Positions 49,276 through 61,313 are shown, counted from the first letter of the stretch. The stretch is 64,000 nucleotides of DNA from Burkholderiales bacterium 67-32 (GCA_001898625.1 MKUP01000033.1:273764-337763), one strand, 5' to 3'. Notes: a model not told the origin generated them from the sequence alone. Made by a program: numbers and translations.

Positions 49276-50223
49276 TCAGCGCACCCCGCCGCGCCCTATG
49301 GACGAGACCGGAATATGCGTCTCGCCAGGAGCCGACCGGTACGACGCGGCCCGCCACGCATGGCCGTACGCGACCTCGGCCGTCAGGCGGATCAGGCCGT
49401 CCGGCCCGCGTCCCGCCTCGATGGCCTCGACCAGCCGGGCGCGCCACGCGGGCGTGGCCAGCCCCCGCCTGCGGCCCCGCGCCGGGTTGCCGCCCAGCCG
49501 CCGCACGTCGTCGAGCAGGCTGTCGGCGTGCCGGTAGGTGAAGGTGAGTACCTCCTGGTCCATGACCGGGTCCGCGAAGCCGTTCTCGATCAACAGGTCG
49601 CCGAAGTCGTGCATGTCGACGAACTCGGGCGTGGCCGTATCCAGGCCGGCCCGCGCCACCGCCTCGCGCAGCTCGCGGAAGGTCGCGGGCCCCAGACAGC
49701 TGAACATCGCCAGCCCGCCCACGCGCAGCAGGCGGCGCCATTCGGCCAGCACCGCGTGCGGCTCGGGGTGCCAGTGCAGGGCCATGTTGGACCAGACGAG
49801 GTCCAGCGACTCGGGCGGCAGGCCCGTGGCGGCCATGTCGGCCTGAACGAACGCCGGCAGCGGCGGCGCGCCGCGGCCGGCCAGCTTGAGCGCGGAATGG
49901 CGCAGGCGCGCGCCCATCGATGCAGGAAGGTGCAGCCGGCGCGCATGGGCCAGCACGGCCGCGCTCAGGTCCACGCCGGTGTAGACGGCCCCGGGATAGC
50001 GCGCCTGGAGCCGCTCCAGCGCCGCGCCGGCGCCGCAACCCGCGTCCAGCATGGCTTTCGGCGCCAGCCGGATGTATTCAAGGCGCTCGAGCATGCGGGC
50101 GCCGATCTCGCCGTACAGGAACTGCGCCGCCTCCAGGTCGCCCCGGCGCCCGAACTGCAGCGCGACATGCTCGCGCGCCAGGGGCAGCGTCGGCAGGCGT
50201 TCTGGATGGGAGCTTTCTGTCAT
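49276..50223 (-). CDS. SAM-dependent methyltransferase, BioC-like
   Basis: A 315-residue class I methyltransferase. The SAM-binding motif is MLDAGCGAGAALERLQARYP, followed by YTGVDLSAAVLAHARR and LDLVWSNMALHWHPEPHAVL. The last region, SLLDDVRRLGGNP, resembles BioC, the malonyl-ACP O-methyltransferase that opens biotin synthesis. No other bio gene is present; the neighbour comF is the counterpart of gntX, which lies by bioH in E. coli. BioC is the best guess, but another methyltransferase role is possible. The start at 50223 fits the family. Confidence 0.75.
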   Translation of the reverse strand: MTESSHPERLPTLPLAREHVALQFGRRGDLEAAQFLYGEIGARMLERLEYIRLAPKAMLDAGCGAGAALERLQARYPGAVYTGVDLSAAVLAHARRLHLPASMGARLRHSALKLAGRGAPPLPAFVQADMAATGLPPESLDLVWSNMALHWHPEPHAVLAEWRRLLRVGGLAMFSCLGPATFRELREAVARAGLDTATPEFVDMHDFGDLLIENGFADPVMDQEVLTFTYRHADSLLDDVRRLGGNPARGRRRGLATPAWRARLVEAIEAGRGPDGLIRLTAEVAYGHAWRAASYRSAPGETHIPVSSIGRGGVR

Positions 50224-50325
50224 TGCCACACGCACGAAAATCCAAGGAATTCCTAAACTGCGGCGCAAAAGCGCCCGGACGCGGCAACCGCGTCCACCCT
50301 CCATGATGCCACCGACAGGTTTTTC

Positions 50326-51126
50326 ATGCCCGGACCCTTCTTCATGCCGCACTGGCGGCACCTGGCGGCGCGCCTGCGCTCGCTCGTGCCGTCCGACTGC
50401 CCCCTGTGCGCCGGCCGCAGCCGGGGCGGCATGCTGTGCGCCGCCTGCGAGGACGCCGTCTGCCGGACCGCCCGTACCCCGCCTGGCCTGGGCCTGCCGT
50501 GGCGCTGCGCCCGCTGCGCGCTGCCCCTGCCGGAGCACGACACCGCCTGCCCCGACTGCGAGGGCCTCCCGCCCGCGTTCTCGCGCACCATCATCGCCTT
50601 CGACTACGCGCCGCCGGCCGACGCCCTGGTGCTGCAATTGAAGAACGGCCGCCGCTACGGCCGGGCCGACCTGCTGGGCAACCTGCTGGCCGAAGCCGTG
50701 CGCCACCAGGCGCAGCCGCTGGAGTCCGGGACCGTATTGGTTCCCATTCCCGCCTCGTCCGCGTCATTGCGGCGGCGCGGCTTCAATCCCGCCGCCGAGA
50801 TCGCCCGCGCCCTGGGCCGCGACCTGGCGCTGCCGGTACGCCACGACCTGCTGCGCCGCAACCGCGAACAGACCAAGCAGAGCGGCCTGGGGCGCCTGGG
50901 CAGGCGCGAGGCGGTGCGGGGGCTGTATGCTTGCGCGCCGCGGGCCCGGGGGCTGCGCGTCGGGCTGGTGGACGACGTCATGACCACGGGCAGCACCCTG
51001 CACGCGGCGGCAGCCGCGCTGCGGATGGCCGGGGCCGCCTCGGTGGTCGCATTGGCCGTGGCGCGCACCCCAGGGCAATTCCCAGCCGGTTTGCGCCCAA
51101 GGCCGCGGGCAGAATGTCGGGGCTGA
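50326..51126 (+). CDS. comF: ComF/GntX-family phosphoribosyltransferase-like protein
   Basis: A 266-residue protein with an N-terminal zinc-ribbon-like region (CPLCAGRSRGGMLCAAC, CARCALPLP, CPDC) and a C-terminal PRTase fold with VLVPIPASSASLRRRGFNPA, EQTKQSGLGRLGRR and the PRPP loop GLVDDVMTTGSTL. Such proteins aid DNA uptake in competent bacteria. The start may be 50326 or the ATG at 50344. It is divergent from the methyltransferase. Confidence 0.9.
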   Translation: MPGPFFMPHWRHLAARLRSLVPSDCPLCAGRSRGGMLCAACEDAVCRTARTPPGLGLPWRCARCALPLPEHDTACPDCEGLPPAFSRTIIAFDYAPPADALVLQLKNGRRYGRADLLGNLLAEAVRHQAQPLESGTVLVPIPASSASLRRRGFNPAAEIARALGRDLALPVRHDLLRRNREQTKQSGLGRLGRREAVRGLYACAPRARGLRVGLVDDVMTTGSTLHAAAAALRMAGAASVVALAVARTPGQFPAGLRPRPRAECRG

Positions 51127-51165
51127 GGCAACAAACGATTTCGATCGATTTCAAACCCGGGCTTC

Positions 51166-51237
51166 TTGTCAACACATTGCGCCGCAACTGGAATACCTTA
51201 GAGGGCGCCGCGATCCGGGGCATTTTCCCCGCGGCGC
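51166..51237 (+). promoter_or_regulatory. Candidate promoter and leader hairpin of the mdt operon
   Basis: TTGTCA (51166-51171), a 17-base spacer and TGGAAT (51189-51194) form a possible sigma-70 promoter. The leader then has GCGCCGC (51205-51211) pairing with GCGGCGC (51231-51237), with inner GGGG/CCCC. No T tract follows. The hairpin lies 28 bases before the mdtA start. Confidence 0.4.
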
Positions 51238-51265
51238 GAATCAGGCAAGCCTTATCTGGAACTCC

Positions 51266-52585
51266 ATGGCCGATATTCCTCCCCAGCCCGAACGGGCTCC
51301 GTCTTCTTCCACGTCGAACGGCAAGAAAAAACAGCGCTGGCTCTGGCTGGCGGTCGTGGTCGCCCTGGCCGGCGGCGGATACTGGTGGTGGCACGCGCGC
51401 CAGCAGACGGCGCCCGAAGCAGGCAAGCCAGGCGTCGGCGCGCCGCGCGGGCCGGGTGGACCAGGCGGGCCGGGGGGATTCCAGGCCGCCACGCCGGTCC
51501 GGGTCTCGCCCGCCCGGGCCGAGGACATGAAGGTCTACCTGAAGGCGCTGGGCACGATCACCGCGTACAACACGGCCACCGTGCGCAGCAAGGTGGACGG
51601 CGAACTGCAGAAGGTCCTTTTCCAGGAAGGCCAGCTCGTCAAGGCCGGCGACCTGCTGGTGCAGATCGATCCCCGCCCCTACCAGGTCGCGCTGGCCCAG
51701 GCCCAGGGCACGCTGGAACAGAACCGCGCGCAGCTCGACAACGCGCGGCGCGACCTGGAACGCTACCAGACCCTGTACGCGCAGGACTCGATCGCGCGCC
51801 AGCAGGTGGACACGCAGGTGGCCCTGGTGCGCCAGTACGAAGGCACGCTCAAGACCAACCAGGCGGTGGTGGACAACGCCAAGCTGCAGCTCGACTACAC
51901 CCGCGTCGCCGCGCCGATCTCCGGCCGCCTGGGCCTGCGCCAGGTCGACCTGGGCAACCTCGTGCGCAGCAGCGACACCAACGGCCTGGTCATCATCACC
52001 CAGACCCAGCCCATTTCGCTGCTGTTCACCATCGCCGAGGGCGACCTGCCCGACGTGCTGACCCAGCTGCGGGCGGGCAAGACGCTGGCCGTGCAGGCCT
52101 ACGACCGGGCCGACGTGCGCCACCTCGCCGACGGCGTGCTGACCACGGTGGACAACCAGATCGACACGACCACCGGCACGGTCAAGCTCAAGGCCCGCTT
52201 CGAGAACAAGGACGAGAGCCTGTTCCCCAACCAGTTCGTCAACGCCCGCCTGCACGTGCGCACGCTGGCCGGCGCCACGGTCATTCCCGCGGGCGCGGTG
52301 CAGCGCGGCACGCCGGGCACCTTCGTCTACGTCGTCAACGACGACAACACCGTCTCGCTGCGCGTGATCAAGCTCGGTCCGAGCGACGGCGAACGGGTAT
52401 CGGTGCAGGAGGGACTCAAGCCCGGTGACCGCATCGTGGTCGAAGGCGTGGACCGCCTGCGCGACGGCGCCCCGGTGCAGGTCGTGACCGACAGCGAGAC
52501 CGTGCCCGAGGCGGCCGGCTCGCAGTTGCAGCGCGGCGCCGGCCAGGGCACGCGCCGCCGCGGCAACGGACGCGCGGCGCCATGA
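51266..52585 (+). CDS. mdtA: RND efflux periplasmic adaptor (MdtA-like)
   Basis: A 439-residue membrane-fusion protein. One N-terminal helix ([18 protein letters not shown]) is followed by a Gly/Pro-rich linker, the lipoyl half-motifs [20 protein letters not shown] and [20 protein letters not shown] around a coiled-coil hairpin, and the barrel domains ([20 protein letters not shown]). It bridges the MdtBC pump and an outer-membrane channel. Its stop overlaps the mdtB start. Confidence 0.93.
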   Translation: MADIPPQPERAPSSSTSNGKKKQRWLWLAVVVALAGGGYWWWHARQQTAPEAGKPGVGAPRGPGGPGGPGGFQAATPVRVSPARAEDMKVYLKALGTITAYNTATVRSKVDGELQKVLFQEGQLVKAGDLLVQIDPRPYQVALAQAQGTLEQNRAQLDNARRDLERYQTLYAQDSIARQQVDTQVALVRQYEGTLKTNQAVVDNAKLQLDYTRVAAPISGRLGLRQVDLGNLVRSSDTNGLVIITQTQPISLLFTIAEGDLPDVLTQLRAGKTLAVQAYDRADVRHLADGVLTTVDNQIDTTTGTVKLKARFENKDESLFPNQFVNARLHVRTLAGATVIPAGAVQRGTPGTFVYVVNDDNTVSLRVIKLGPSDGERVSVQEGLKPGDRIVVEGVDRLRDGAPVQVVTDSETVPEAAGSQLQRGAGQGTRRRGNGRAAP

Positions 52586-55500
52586 ATCCGTCGCGGCTGT
52601 TCATCCTGCGTCCCATCGCCACGTCGCTGGCGATGCTGGCGATCCTGCTGTCGGGCCTGATCGCCTACAAGCTGCTGCCGGTCTCGGCGCTGCCCGAGGT
52701 CGACTACCCGACCATCCAGGTGGTCACGCAGTATCCCGGCGCCAGCCCCGACGTCATGACCTCGCTGGTGACGGCGCCGCTGGAACGCCAGTTCGGCCAG
52801 ATGCCCGGCCTGAACCAGATGTCGTCCATCAGTTCGGGCGGCGCCTCGGTCATCACCCTGAAGTTCAACCTCGACCTGCCGCTGGACGTGGCCGAGCAGG
52901 AGGTCCAGGCGGCCATCAACGCCGGCTCGAACCTGCTGCCCAACGACCTGCCCGCACCGCCCATCTACAACAAGGTCAACCCGGCCGATACGCCGGTCCT
53001 GACGCTGGCGATCAGCTCGCCCACGCTGCCGCTCTACCAGGTGCGCGACCTGGTGGACACGCGCATGGCGCAGAAGATCTCGCAGGTCTCGGGCGTGGGC
53101 CTGGTCAGCATCGCCGGCGGCCAGCGCCCGGCCGTGCGCATCCGCGCGAACCCGCGCGCCCTGGCCTCGGTGGGGCTGAACCTCAGCAACGTGCGCACCG
53201 CCATCACCGGCGCCAACGTCAACCAGCCCAAAGGCAACTTCGACGGCCCCAGCCGCGCCACCACGCTCGACGCCAACGACCAGTTGAAGACCATTGAGCA
53301 GTACCGCGACCTGATCATCGCCTACGCCAACAACGCGCCGGTACGGCTGTCGGACGTGGCCGAGATCGAGCGCGACGCCGAGAACACCCGCCAGGCCGCC
53401 TGGGCCGACGGCCAGCCGGCCATCCTGCTGAACGTGCAGCGCCAGCCCGGCGCCAACGTGATCCAGGTGGTGGACAACATCCGCAAGCTGCTGCCCGACC
53501 TGCAGGCGGCGCTGCCCAGCACGCTGGACGTGGCCGTGCTGTCGGACCGCACCGAATCCATCCGCTCGTCCGTCAAGGACGTGCAGTTCGAGCTGCTGCT
53601 GGCGGTCGCTCTGGTCGTCATGGTCACCTTCGTGTTCCTGCGCAACCTCACGGCCACCATCATTCCCAGCGTGGTCGTCCCGTTATCGCTGATCGGCACC
53701 TTCGGCGTCATGTACCTGGCCGGCTTCAGCGTCAACAACCTCACGCTGATGGCGCTGACCATCGCCACCGGCTTCGTGGTGGACGACGCCATCGTCATGA
53801 TCGAGAACATCGCCCGCTACCTGGAACAGGGCGAGACGCCGGTGCAGGCCGCCCTGAAGGGCGCGTCGCAGATCGGTTTCACGCTGATCTCGCTGACGTT
53901 CTCGCTGATCGCCGTGCTGATCCCGCTGCTGTTCATGGGCGACGTGATCGGCAGGCTGTTCCGCGAGTTCGCCATCACGCTGGCGGTCTCCATCCTGATC
54001 TCGCTGGTGGTCTCGCTCAGCCTGACGCCCATGATGTGCTCGAAGTACCTGCGCCACATCCCGGACGAAGAACAAGGCCGGTTCTACCGCAAGAGCGGCG
54101 AATGGTTCGACCGCATCATCGCCGGCTACGACCGCATGCTGCGCTGGGTGCTGTCGCACCAGCCGCTGACGCTGCTGGTCGCGCTGGGCACGCTGCTACT
54201 GACGGTGCTGCTGTACGTCGTCATCCCCAAGGGCTTCTTCCCCCAGCAGGACACGGGCGTCATCCAGGCCATCAGCGAAAGCTCGCCGTCGGTGTCCTTC
54301 GCCGCCATGGCGCGGCGCCAGCAGGCGGCGGCCGACATCATCCTGCGCGATCCGGACGTGGCCAGCCTGTCGTCCTTCATCGGCGTGGACGGCACCAACG
54401 CCACGCTCAACGCCGGCCGCCTGCAGATCAACCTGAAGCCGCACGACGAACGCAGCGCCTCGGCGGCGCAGGTGATCGCCCGCCTGCAGCCGCAACTGGA
54501 CAAGCTGGAGGACATGCGGCTGTACATGCAGCCGGTGCAGGACCTGACCATCGAGGACAGCGTCAGCCGCACCCAGTACCAGTTCACCTTGCAGGACCCT
54601 GACCTGGACACGTTGGGCACCTGGACGCGCAAACTGGTCGACCGGCTCAAGCAACTGCCGCAACTGGCCGACGTGACCCACGACCTGCAGGACCGCGGCC
54701 TGCAGACCTACGTCGAGATCGACCGCAACGCCGCCTCGCGGCTGGGGGTGACCGCGGCCGACATCAACAATGCGCTGTACGACGCGCTGGGCCAGCGGCT
54801 GATCTCGACCATCTTCACCCAGGCCAACCAGTACCGCGTGGTGCTGGAGGTCGCGCCGCAGTTCCGGCAGGATCCGTCGTCGCTGTCGCAGATCTACGTG
54901 GCGACCGCCGACGGCAAGCAGGTGCCGCTGACCAACATCGTGCAAGTGTCCGAGCGGACCACGGCGCTGTCGATCAGCCACCTGGGGCAGTTCCCGTCGG
55001 CCACGGTCTCGTTCAACCTGGCGCACGGCGCCTCGCTCAGCGGCGCGGTCGACGCCATCCTGCAGGCCGAGCACGAGATCGGCATGCCGCTGGGCATCCA
55101 GACCAGCTTCCAGGGCGCGGCCCAGGCCTTCCAGGCCTCGCTGAACAGCACCCTGCTGCTGATCCTGGCCGCCATCGCCACGATGTACATCGTGCTGGGC
55201 GTGCTGTACGAAAGCTACATCCACCCCATCACCATCCTGTCCACCCTGCCCTCGGCCGGCGTGGGCGCGCTGCTGGCGCTGATGATCGCGGGCAGCGATC
55301 TGGACATGATCGGCATCATCGGGATCATCCTGCTGATCGGCATCGTGAAGAAGAACGCCATCATGATGATCGACTTCGCGCTCGAGGCGGAGCGCAAGCA
55401 GGGCATGGCGCCGCGCGACGCCATCCACCAGGCGGCGCTGCTGCGCTTCCGGCCGATCCTGATGACCACCTTCGCCGCGCTGTTCGGCGCCGTGCCGCTG

Positions 55501-55698
55501 ATGCTCAGCACCGGTAGCGGCGCCGAGCTGCGCCAGCCGCTGGGCATCGTGATGGTGGGCGGCCTGCTGTTCAGCCAGTTGCTGACGCTGTTCACGACGC
55601 CGGTCATCTACCTGATGTTCGACCGCCTGGGCCATGCGATGAACCGCAGGCGCGAGCGGCGCACGGCCTCGGTGGGCCAGCCGGGCGGCACGGCATGA
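52582..55698 (+). CDS. mdtB: RND efflux pump subunit (MdtB-like)
   Basis: A 1038-residue inner-membrane proton/drug antiporter of the HAE-1 group. [20 protein letters not shown] is the MdtB-type N-terminus. Helix IV has [20 protein letters not shown] with the paired aspartates for proton relay, and the late motif [20 protein letters not shown] is present. MdtB and MdtC form a mixed trimer. Gene overlaps on both sides show a tight operon. Confidence 0.94.
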   Translation: MNPSRLFILRPIATSLAMLAILLSGLIAYKLLPVSALPEVDYPTIQVVTQYPGASPDVMTSLVTAPLERQFGQMPGLNQMSSISSGGASVITLKFNLDLPLDVAEQEVQAAINAGSNLLPNDLPAPPIYNKVNPADTPVLTLAISSPTLPLYQVRDLVDTRMAQKISQVSGVGLVSIAGGQRPAVRIRANPRALASVGLNLSNVRTAITGANVNQPKGNFDGPSRATTLDANDQLKTIEQYRDLIIAYANNAPVRLSDVAEIERDAENTRQAAWADGQPAILLNVQRQPGANVIQVVDNIRKLLPDLQAALPSTLDVAVLSDRTESIRSSVKDVQFELLLAVALVVMVTFVFLRNLTATIIPSVVVPLSLIGTFGVMYLAGFSVNNLTLMALTIATGFVVDDAIVMIENIARYLEQGETPVQAALKGASQIGFTLISLTFSLIAVLIPLLFMGDVIGRLFREFAITLAVSILISLVVSLSLTPMMCSKYLRHIPDEEQGRFYRKSGEWFDRIIAGYDRMLRWVLSHQPLTLLVALGTLLLTVLLYVVIPKGFFPQQDTGVIQAISESSPSVSFAAMARRQQAAADIILRDPDVASLSSFIGVDGTNATLNAGRLQINLKPHDERSASAAQVIARLQPQLDKLEDMRLYMQPVQDLTIEDSVSRTQYQFTLQDPDLDTLGTWTRKLVDRLKQLPQLADVTHDLQDRGLQTYVEIDRNAASRLGVTAADINNALYDALGQRLISTIFTQANQYRVVLEVAPQFRQDPSSLSQIYVATADGKQVPLTNIVQVSERTTALSISHLGQFPSATVSFNLAHGASLSGAVDAILQAEHEIGMPLGIQTSFQGAAQAFQASLNSTLLLILAAIATMYIVLGVLYESYIHPITILSTLPSAGVGALLALMIAGSDLDMIGIIGIILLIGIVKKNAIMMIDFALEAERKQGMAPRDAIHQAALLRFRPILMTTFAALFGAVPLMLSTGSGAELRQPLGIVMVGGLLFSQLLTLFTTPVIYLMFDRLGHAMNRRRERRTASVGQPGGTA

Positions 55699-58600
55699 AC
55701 ATCTCCGCGCCGTTCATCATGCGGCCGGTGGCCACGGTGCTGCTGGCCATCGCGGTGGTGCTGGCCGGCGCCCTGGCCTTCGTCAAGCTGCCGGTCGCGC
55801 CACTGCCGCAGGTGGACTTCCCCACGATTTCGGTGCGCGCCAGCCTGCCCGGCGCCAGCCCCGAGACCATGGCCTCCAGCGTCGCCACGCCGCTGGAACG
55901 CGCGCTGGGCAGCATCGCCGGCATCACCGAGATGACCTCGCGCAGCACCCAGGGCTCGACCAGCGTCACCTTGCAGTTCGACCTGAGCCGCGACATCGAC
56001 GGCGCCGCGCGCGACGTGCAGGGCGCCATCAACGCGGCGCGCACCATGCTGCCCAGTTCGCTGCGCAGCAACCCGACCTACACCAAGCGCAACCCCACCT
56101 CCGCGCCCATCATGGTGCTGGCGCTGACCTCGCCCACGCTCGACCAGGGTCAGCTCTACGACGTGGGCTCGACCATCCTGGCGCAACGCATCGCGCAGAT
56201 CAAGGGCGTCAGCGACGTCCAGGTGGGCGGCAGTTCGCTGCCGGCGGTGCGGGTGGAGCTGAACCCGACCGCGCTCAACCAGTACGGCATCGCGCTGGAC
56301 GAGGTGCGCACCGCGCTGAACAACGCCAACGCGCGCGGCCCCAAGGGCGTACTCGAGAACAGCGAGACCAGCTGGCAGGTCGCCACCAACGATCAGCTTC
56401 GCAAGGCCTACGAATATCGCCGGCTGATCGTGGCCTACCGCAACGGCTCGCCGGTGGTGCTGAGCGACGTGGCGCGGGTCGAGGACTCGGTGGAAGACCT
56501 CTTCAACATGGGGTTCCTGAACAACAGCCCGGCCATCCTGCTGGTGGTGGGCCGCCAGCCGGCCGCCAACATCATCGAGACGGTGGACCGCATCCGCGAG
56601 GCGCTGCCGCAGATGCGGGCGCTGCTGCCGGGCGACGTCGCGCTGACCGTGGCCCAGGACCGCACGCCCAGCATCCGCGCCTCGCTGGCCGAGGCCGAGC
56701 ACACGCTCATCATCGCCGTCATCCTGGTCATCCTGGTGGTGCTGCTGTTCCTGCGCAACGTCCGCGCCGCCATCATCCCCAGCGTGGCGGTGCCGGTCTC
56801 GCTCATCGCCACCTTCGCCGTCATGTACCTGTGCGGCTATTCGCTCAACACCATGTCGCTGATGGCGCTGATCGTCGCCACCGGCTTCGTGGTGGACGAC
56901 GCCATCGTCGTGCTGGAGAACATCTCGCGGCACCTGGAGGCGGGCATGTCGCCGCTGCGGGCGGCCCTGGTGGGGTCGCGCGAGGTCGGCTTCACCGTGC
57001 TGTCGATGAGCCTGTCGCTGATCGCGGTGTTCATCCCCATCCTGCTGATGGGCGACATCGTCGGCCGGCTGTTCCGCGAATTCTCCGTCACGCTGTCGGC
57101 CGCCATCCTGATGTCGCTGATCGTGTCGGTCACGCTGACGCCCATGATGTGCGCCCGCATGCTGCGCCCCGTGCGCGAAGCGCGGCCCCCGGGGCGGATC
57201 TCCCGCCTGATGGAAGCCGGCTTCGCCGGCATGACGCGGGGCTACGGCCGGGCGCTGCACTGGGTGCTGCGCCATTCGCTGCTGACCCTGATCGTGCTGG
57301 GCGTGGTGGTCGGACTCAACATGTACCTGTACGTGAAGGTGCCCAAGGGTTTCTTCCCGCAGCAGGACACGGGCCAGCTCATGGGCTTCATCCGCGCCGA
57401 CCAGGGCACGTCCTTCCAGGCCATGCGCCCCAAGCTGGAGTACTTCCGCAAGGTGGTGCTGGCCGATCCGGCGGTCGAGAGCATGGTCGGCTACAGCGGC
57501 GGACGCGGCGGCAGCAACACCAGTTTCATGATGATCCAGCTCAAGCCCCTGGCCGAACGCAAGGTATCCGTGGACGACGTGATGAACCGGCTACGCGGCA
57601 AGCTGGGTAACGTGCCCGGCGCGCGCATGTTCCTGATGCCCAACCAGGACATACGCATCGGCGCGCGCATGTCCAACTCCAGCTATCAGTATTCGCTGAA
57701 AGCCTCGGAGCTGTCGACGCTGCGCACCTGGATGCCGCGCGTCCAGCGGGCGCTGGCCGCCCTGCCGGAGCTGACCGACATCGACGTGGACGTGGAGGAC
57801 AAGGGCCGGCAGATCTCGCTGGAGATCGACCGCGAGACCGCGACGCGGCTGGGGGTGAACATGTCCATGATCGCCGCGGTGCTGAACAACTCGTTCAGCC
57901 AGCGCCAGGTCTCGGTCATCTACAACCCGCTCAACCAGTACCGCGTGGTCATGGAGGTGGACCAGCGCTTCGCGCAGAACGCGGACGCGCTGCAGCAGGT
58001 CACCGTCATCACCTCGACCGGCGCCCGCGTGCCGCTGTCGGCCTTCGCGAAATGGCGCACCACCAACGCGCCGCTGAGCGTCTCGCACGAGAGCCAGTTC
58101 GCCGCCGACACCATCGCCTTCAACCTGGCCCCGGGCGTGTCGCTGGAGCAGGCCACGCGCGCGGTCAACGAGGCGGTGGCCCGCATCAGCCTGCCGACCA
58201 CCGAGATCCAGGCGGGCTTCGCCGGCAGCGCCAAGGCGCTGCAATCGTCGCTGAACGCCCAACCCTGGCTGATCCTGGCCGCCCTGGTCACCATGTACCT
58301 GGTGCTGGGCATGCTGTACGAAAGCTACATCCATCCGCTGACCATCCTGTCCACCCTGCCCTCGGCCGGGCTGGGCGCCCTGCTGGCGCTGATGATGCTG
58401 GGCCGGGAGTTCTCGCTGATCGCGCTGATCGGGGTGTTCCTGCTGATCGGCATCGTCAAGAAGAACGCCATCATGATGGTGGACTTCGCGCTGGATGCCG
58501 AGCGGCGGCGCGGGCTGAGCTCGCGAGAGGCCATCCACGAAGCCTGCCTGATGCGCTTCCGTCCCATCCTGATGACCACCATGGCGGCCATCCTGGGCGC

Positions 58601-58811
58601 CGTGCCGCTGGTGATCAGCACCGGCGCCGGCGCCGAGCTGCGCCAGCCGCTGGGCATCACCATCGTCGGCGGCCTGGTCGTCAGCCAGTTGCTGACGCTG
58701 TTTACCACCCCGGTGGTGTATCTGTACCTCGACCGCCTGCACTGGCGGGCGCAACGGCGCTGGGGCCGGCCGCGATCGGCGGGCCTCGCGCTACCCGGAG
58801 ACAATCTATGA
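55695..58811 (+). CDS. mdtC: RND efflux pump subunit (MdtC-like)
   Basis: A 1038-residue RND subunit, the same length as its MdtB-like neighbour and clearly a diverged duplicate. [20 protein letters not shown] is typical of MdtC. The proton-relay segment is [20 protein letters not shown], and [20 protein letters not shown] occurs near the C-terminus. Its stop overlaps the start of the outer-membrane factor gene (ATGA). In E. coli MdtABC exports bile salts and novobiocin; the substrate here is unknown. Confidence 0.94.
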   Translation: MNISAPFIMRPVATVLLAIAVVLAGALAFVKLPVAPLPQVDFPTISVRASLPGASPETMASSVATPLERALGSIAGITEMTSRSTQGSTSVTLQFDLSRDIDGAARDVQGAINAARTMLPSSLRSNPTYTKRNPTSAPIMVLALTSPTLDQGQLYDVGSTILAQRIAQIKGVSDVQVGGSSLPAVRVELNPTALNQYGIALDEVRTALNNANARGPKGVLENSETSWQVATNDQLRKAYEYRRLIVAYRNGSPVVLSDVARVEDSVEDLFNMGFLNNSPAILLVVGRQPAANIIETVDRIREALPQMRALLPGDVALTVAQDRTPSIRASLAEAEHTLIIAVILVILVVLLFLRNVRAAIIPSVAVPVSLIATFAVMYLCGYSLNTMSLMALIVATGFVVDDAIVVLENISRHLEAGMSPLRAALVGSREVGFTVLSMSLSLIAVFIPILLMGDIVGRLFREFSVTLSAAILMSLIVSVTLTPMMCARMLRPVREARPPGRISRLMEAGFAGMTRGYGRALHWVLRHSLLTLIVLGVVVGLNMYLYVKVPKGFFPQQDTGQLMGFIRADQGTSFQAMRPKLEYFRKVVLADPAVESMVGYSGGRGGSNTSFMMIQLKPLAERKVSVDDVMNRLRGKLGNVPGARMFLMPNQDIRIGARMSNSSYQYSLKASELSTLRTWMPRVQRALAALPELTDIDVDVEDKGRQISLEIDRETATRLGVNMSMIAAVLNNSFSQRQVSVIYNPLNQYRVVMEVDQRFAQNADALQQVTVITSTGARVPLSAFAKWRTTNAPLSVSHESQFAADTIAFNLAPGVSLEQATRAVNEAVARISLPTTEIQAGFAGSAKALQSSLNAQPWLILAALVTMYLVLGMLYESYIHPLTILSTLPSAGLGALLALMMLGREFSLIALIGVFLLIGIVKKNAIMMVDFALDAERRRGLSSREAIHEACLMRFRPILMTTMAAILGAVPLVISTGAGAELRQPLGITIVGGLVVSQLLTLFTTPVVYLYLDRLHWRAQRRWGRPRSAGLALPGDNL

Positions 58812-60364
58812 CCAAGACGTGGCCCGCCGTGGCGGGCACGCCCTGCCCTTCGCCGCTTGCCGATCGCCGCCCGCTGCGGCCCGGCGGCGCGCGCCTGGCC
58901 GTCTGCGCCGCGCTGGCCGCCCTGCTGGGCGGATGCGCGATGGGGCCCGATTATGTGCGGCCGACCGTCAACAGCGGCGTCCAGTTCAAGGAAGCCGCCG
59001 GCTGGAAGGCCGCCGAGCCCCGCGACGACGTGGGCCGCGGTCCATGGTGGGAAGTCTATGGCGACCCCGAGCTGTCGCGCCTGATGGCCCAGGTCGAGAC
59101 GGCCAACCAGACCATCGCGCAGGCCGAGGCGCAGTACCGGCAGGCGCTGGCCACGGTGCAGGCCACCCGCGCCGGCCAGTTCCCCACGCTAAGCGGCAGC
59201 GCCTCGGCCACGCGCAGCGGCACCGGCACGAGTAGCAGCACCACCACCAACAGCAGCGGCGTCGTCATCAGCCAGGGCGGCTCGCAAAGCATCCGCAACC
59301 AGTACAGCATGAGCGCCACGGCCAGTTGGGAAGCCGACCTGTGGGGCCGCATCCGCCGCAGCATCGAGGCCGACACCGCCAGCGCCCAGGCCAGCGCGGC
59401 CAACCTGGCCAACGCCCACCTGAGCGCGCAGGCCGAGCTGGCGCGCAACTACTTCCAGTTGCGCATCATGGACGAGCAGCAGCGCCTGCTGGAAGCCACC
59501 ATCAAGGTCTATGAACGCTCGCTGCGCCTGAACGAGAACCGCTATGCGGTGGGCGTCTCGGCCAAGGCCGAGATCGCCCAGGCCCGCACCCAGCTGGAAT
59601 CGACGCGGGCCCAGGCCGTGGACCTGCGCTGGCAGCGCGCCCAGCTCGAGCACGCCATCGCCATCCTGGCCGGCCAGCCGCCATCCGAGTTCAGCCTTGC
59701 CCCCGCGACCTTCCAGGCCATGCTGCCCGCGGTTCCGGTGGGCCTGCCCTCGGAACTGCTGGAACGCCGACCCGACATCGCCGCGGCCGAACGCCAGGTG
59801 CAGGCCGCCAACGCCCGCATCGGCGTCGCCAAGGCGGCCTACTTCCCTTCGTTGACCCTGTCCGCCTCGATGGGCTATCGCAGCTCGCAGTTCTCGGACT
59901 GGCTGACCGCGCCGGCGCGCTTCTGGTCGCTGGGCCCCTCGCTGGCCGCGCCGCTGTTCGATGCCGGCCTGCGCCGAGCGCAGACACGCCAGGCCGAAGC
60001 CACCTACGACCAGCAGGTGGCCGCCTACCGGCAGACCGTGCTGTCCGCGTTGGGCGAAGTCGAGAACTACCTGTCGCAACTACGCGTGATGGAGGAGGAA
60101 CAGGTCGTGCAGCAGCGCGCCCTGGATGCCGCGCGCGAATCGCTGCGGCTCACCACCAACCAGTTCGAATCCGGCCTGATCGACTACCTGAGCGTGGTCA
60201 CGGTGCAAACCTCGGCGCTCAGCAACGAGCGCACCGCGCTGTCGCTGCTCGGCAGCCGCCTGACCGCCAGCGTGAACCTGATCGCCGCGCTGGGCGGAGG
60301 CTGGCACGCCGATGCCCTGGCTTCGACGCGGGACGGCGCCAAGGCGGATTCGTCCACGCGATGA
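58808..60364 (+). CDS. Outer-membrane efflux lipoprotein (OprM/NodT type)
   Basis: A 518-residue TolC-family channel. The N-terminus has a signal ending in [14 protein letters not shown], with the lipobox cysteine and the usual GPDY start of OprM-type proteins. The two coiled-coil and beta-hairpin halves are visible ([20 protein letters not shown], and [20 protein letters not shown]). It completes a three-part pump with MdtA and MdtBC. The open frame extends upstream through mdtC, but the ATG at 58808 with CGGAGA before it is the clear start. Confidence 0.93.
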   Translation: MTKTWPAVAGTPCPSPLADRRPLRPGGARLAVCAALAALLGGCAMGPDYVRPTVNSGVQFKEAAGWKAAEPRDDVGRGPWWEVYGDPELSRLMAQVETANQTIAQAEAQYRQALATVQATRAGQFPTLSGSASATRSGTGTSSSTTTNSSGVVISQGGSQSIRNQYSMSATASWEADLWGRIRRSIEADTASAQASAANLANAHLSAQAELARNYFQLRIMDEQQRLLEATIKVYERSLRLNENRYAVGVSAKAEIAQARTQLESTRAQAVDLRWQRAQLEHAIAILAGQPPSEFSLAPATFQAMLPAVPVGLPSELLERRPDIAAAERQVQAANARIGVAKAAYFPSLTLSASMGYRSSQFSDWLTAPARFWSLGPSLAAPLFDAGLRRAQTRQAEATYDQQVAAYRQTVLSALGEVENYLSQLRVMEEEQVVQQRALDAARESLRLTTNQFESGLIDYLSVVTVQTSALSNERTALSLLGSRLTASVNLIAALGGGWHADALASTRDGAKADSSTR

Positions 60365-60382
60365 CGGACGGCCCGGCGTGTG

Positions 60383-60742
60383 TCAGACGTCCACGACGGG
60401 AACGAAGCCACCGAAGATCATGCGCTTGCCGTCGAAAGGCATGGTCTCGCCCATGGTCTTCATGCGCGGGTCGGACATCATCTTCTGGTTGGCGGCATCC
60501 CGCACTTCCTTGGACGGATACTCGAACCAACTGAAGACCACCACTTCGTCTTCCTTGGCCTGCACGGCCCGACGGAAGTCGGTCAGCTTGCCGTCGGGCA
60601 CGTCGTCGCCCCAGCACTCGACCATGCGCGTAACGCCGAATTCCTTGAACAGCGGCGCCGCGTCGGCGGCATGCTTGACGTACTGCTCCTTGTTGGCTGC
60701 CGGCACGGCCAAGAGAAAACCTTCCACGTATTTCATCGTCAT
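60383..60742 (-). CDS. DUF1428 protein
   Basis: A 119-residue protein of the DUF1428 family (alpha/beta-barrel relatives): MKYVEGFLLAVPAANKEQYV, VECWGDDVPDGKLTDFRRAV, VVVFSWFEYPSKEVRDAANQ, and the conserved end MPFDGKRMIFGGFVPVVDV. Function unknown. The start at 60742 has AAGGAG seven bases upstream. It is divergent from the MarR gene and likely under its control. It converges with the efflux operon. Confidence 0.9.
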   Translation of the reverse strand: MTMKYVEGFLLAVPAANKEQYVKHAADAAPLFKEFGVTRMVECWGDDVPDGKLTDFRRAVQAKEDEVVVFSWFEYPSKEVRDAANQKMMSDPRMKTMGETMPFDGKRMIFGGFVPVVDV

Positions 60743-60825
60743 CGTCGATCTCCTTTGCGGGTATGGCGGTCCGCCCCCGCGGCGAACCGGTCTTCGTTGG
60801 CGATCATGCCTCGCCAATTTGACAT

Positions 60826-60845
60826 TTATGTTGATATCAACATAA
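60826..60845. promoter_or_regulatory. Perfect 20-base palindrome, likely MarR operator
   Basis: TTATGTTGATATCAACATAA is identical to its own reverse complement. It ends 11 bases before the MarR start and lies 84 bases from the DUF1428 start, the usual place for an autoregulated MarR operator. Confidence 0.75.
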
Positions 60846-60856
60846 TAATTCGGGCC

Positions 60857-61297
60857 ATGTCAAAGAAAATTCCGTTCGACACCACGCTGCACGTGCGCGA
60901 CACCTGTCTGTGCCTGCACCTGCAGCGAGCGGCACGCGCACTGGCGCGCCGCTTCGATGAAGCATTGCGGCCGGCAGGGCTCACCAATGGCCAGTTCTCG
61001 TTGTTGATGGCGCTGAACCGTCCGCAACCACCGTCCATCGCGCCGGTGGCGAGCTTGCTGGCAATGGACCGCACCACGCTGACGGCCGCGCTCAAGCCAC
61101 TCCAACGCGACGGCATGGTGCGAATCGAGATCGATCCCGGCGACCGCCGCAACCGGCTGCTGGTCCTGACCGATGCGGGCCATCTTGCGCTGGCCCGCGC
61201 CCTGCCGATCTGGCTGGCCACGCACGCAGACGTCGAGGCCGGGCTGCCGGACCAGGACGCGGATCGGCTGCGCGCCGGCCTGCTCGCGCTGGCCTAG
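60857..61297 (+). CDS. MarR-family transcriptional regulator
   Basis: A 146-residue winged-helix repressor-type protein. The recognition helix region is APVASLLAMDRTTLTAALKP and the wing contains DPGDRRNRLLVLTDAG. Cysteines near the N-terminus (DTCLCLHLQ) could sense oxidants or a thiol-reactive ligand, as in some MarR proteins, but this is speculation. The start at 60857 follows the palindrome closely. It converges with the Bug receptor gene. Confidence 0.9.
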   Translation: MSKKIPFDTTLHVRDTCLCLHLQRAARALARRFDEALRPAGLTNGQFSLLMALNRPQPPSIAPVASLLAMDRTTLTAALKPLQRDGMVRIEIDPGDRRNRLLVLTDAGHLALARALPIWLATHADVEAGLPDQDADRLRAGLLALA

Positions 61298-61313
61298 GCG
61301 CCATCGCGCCGAC

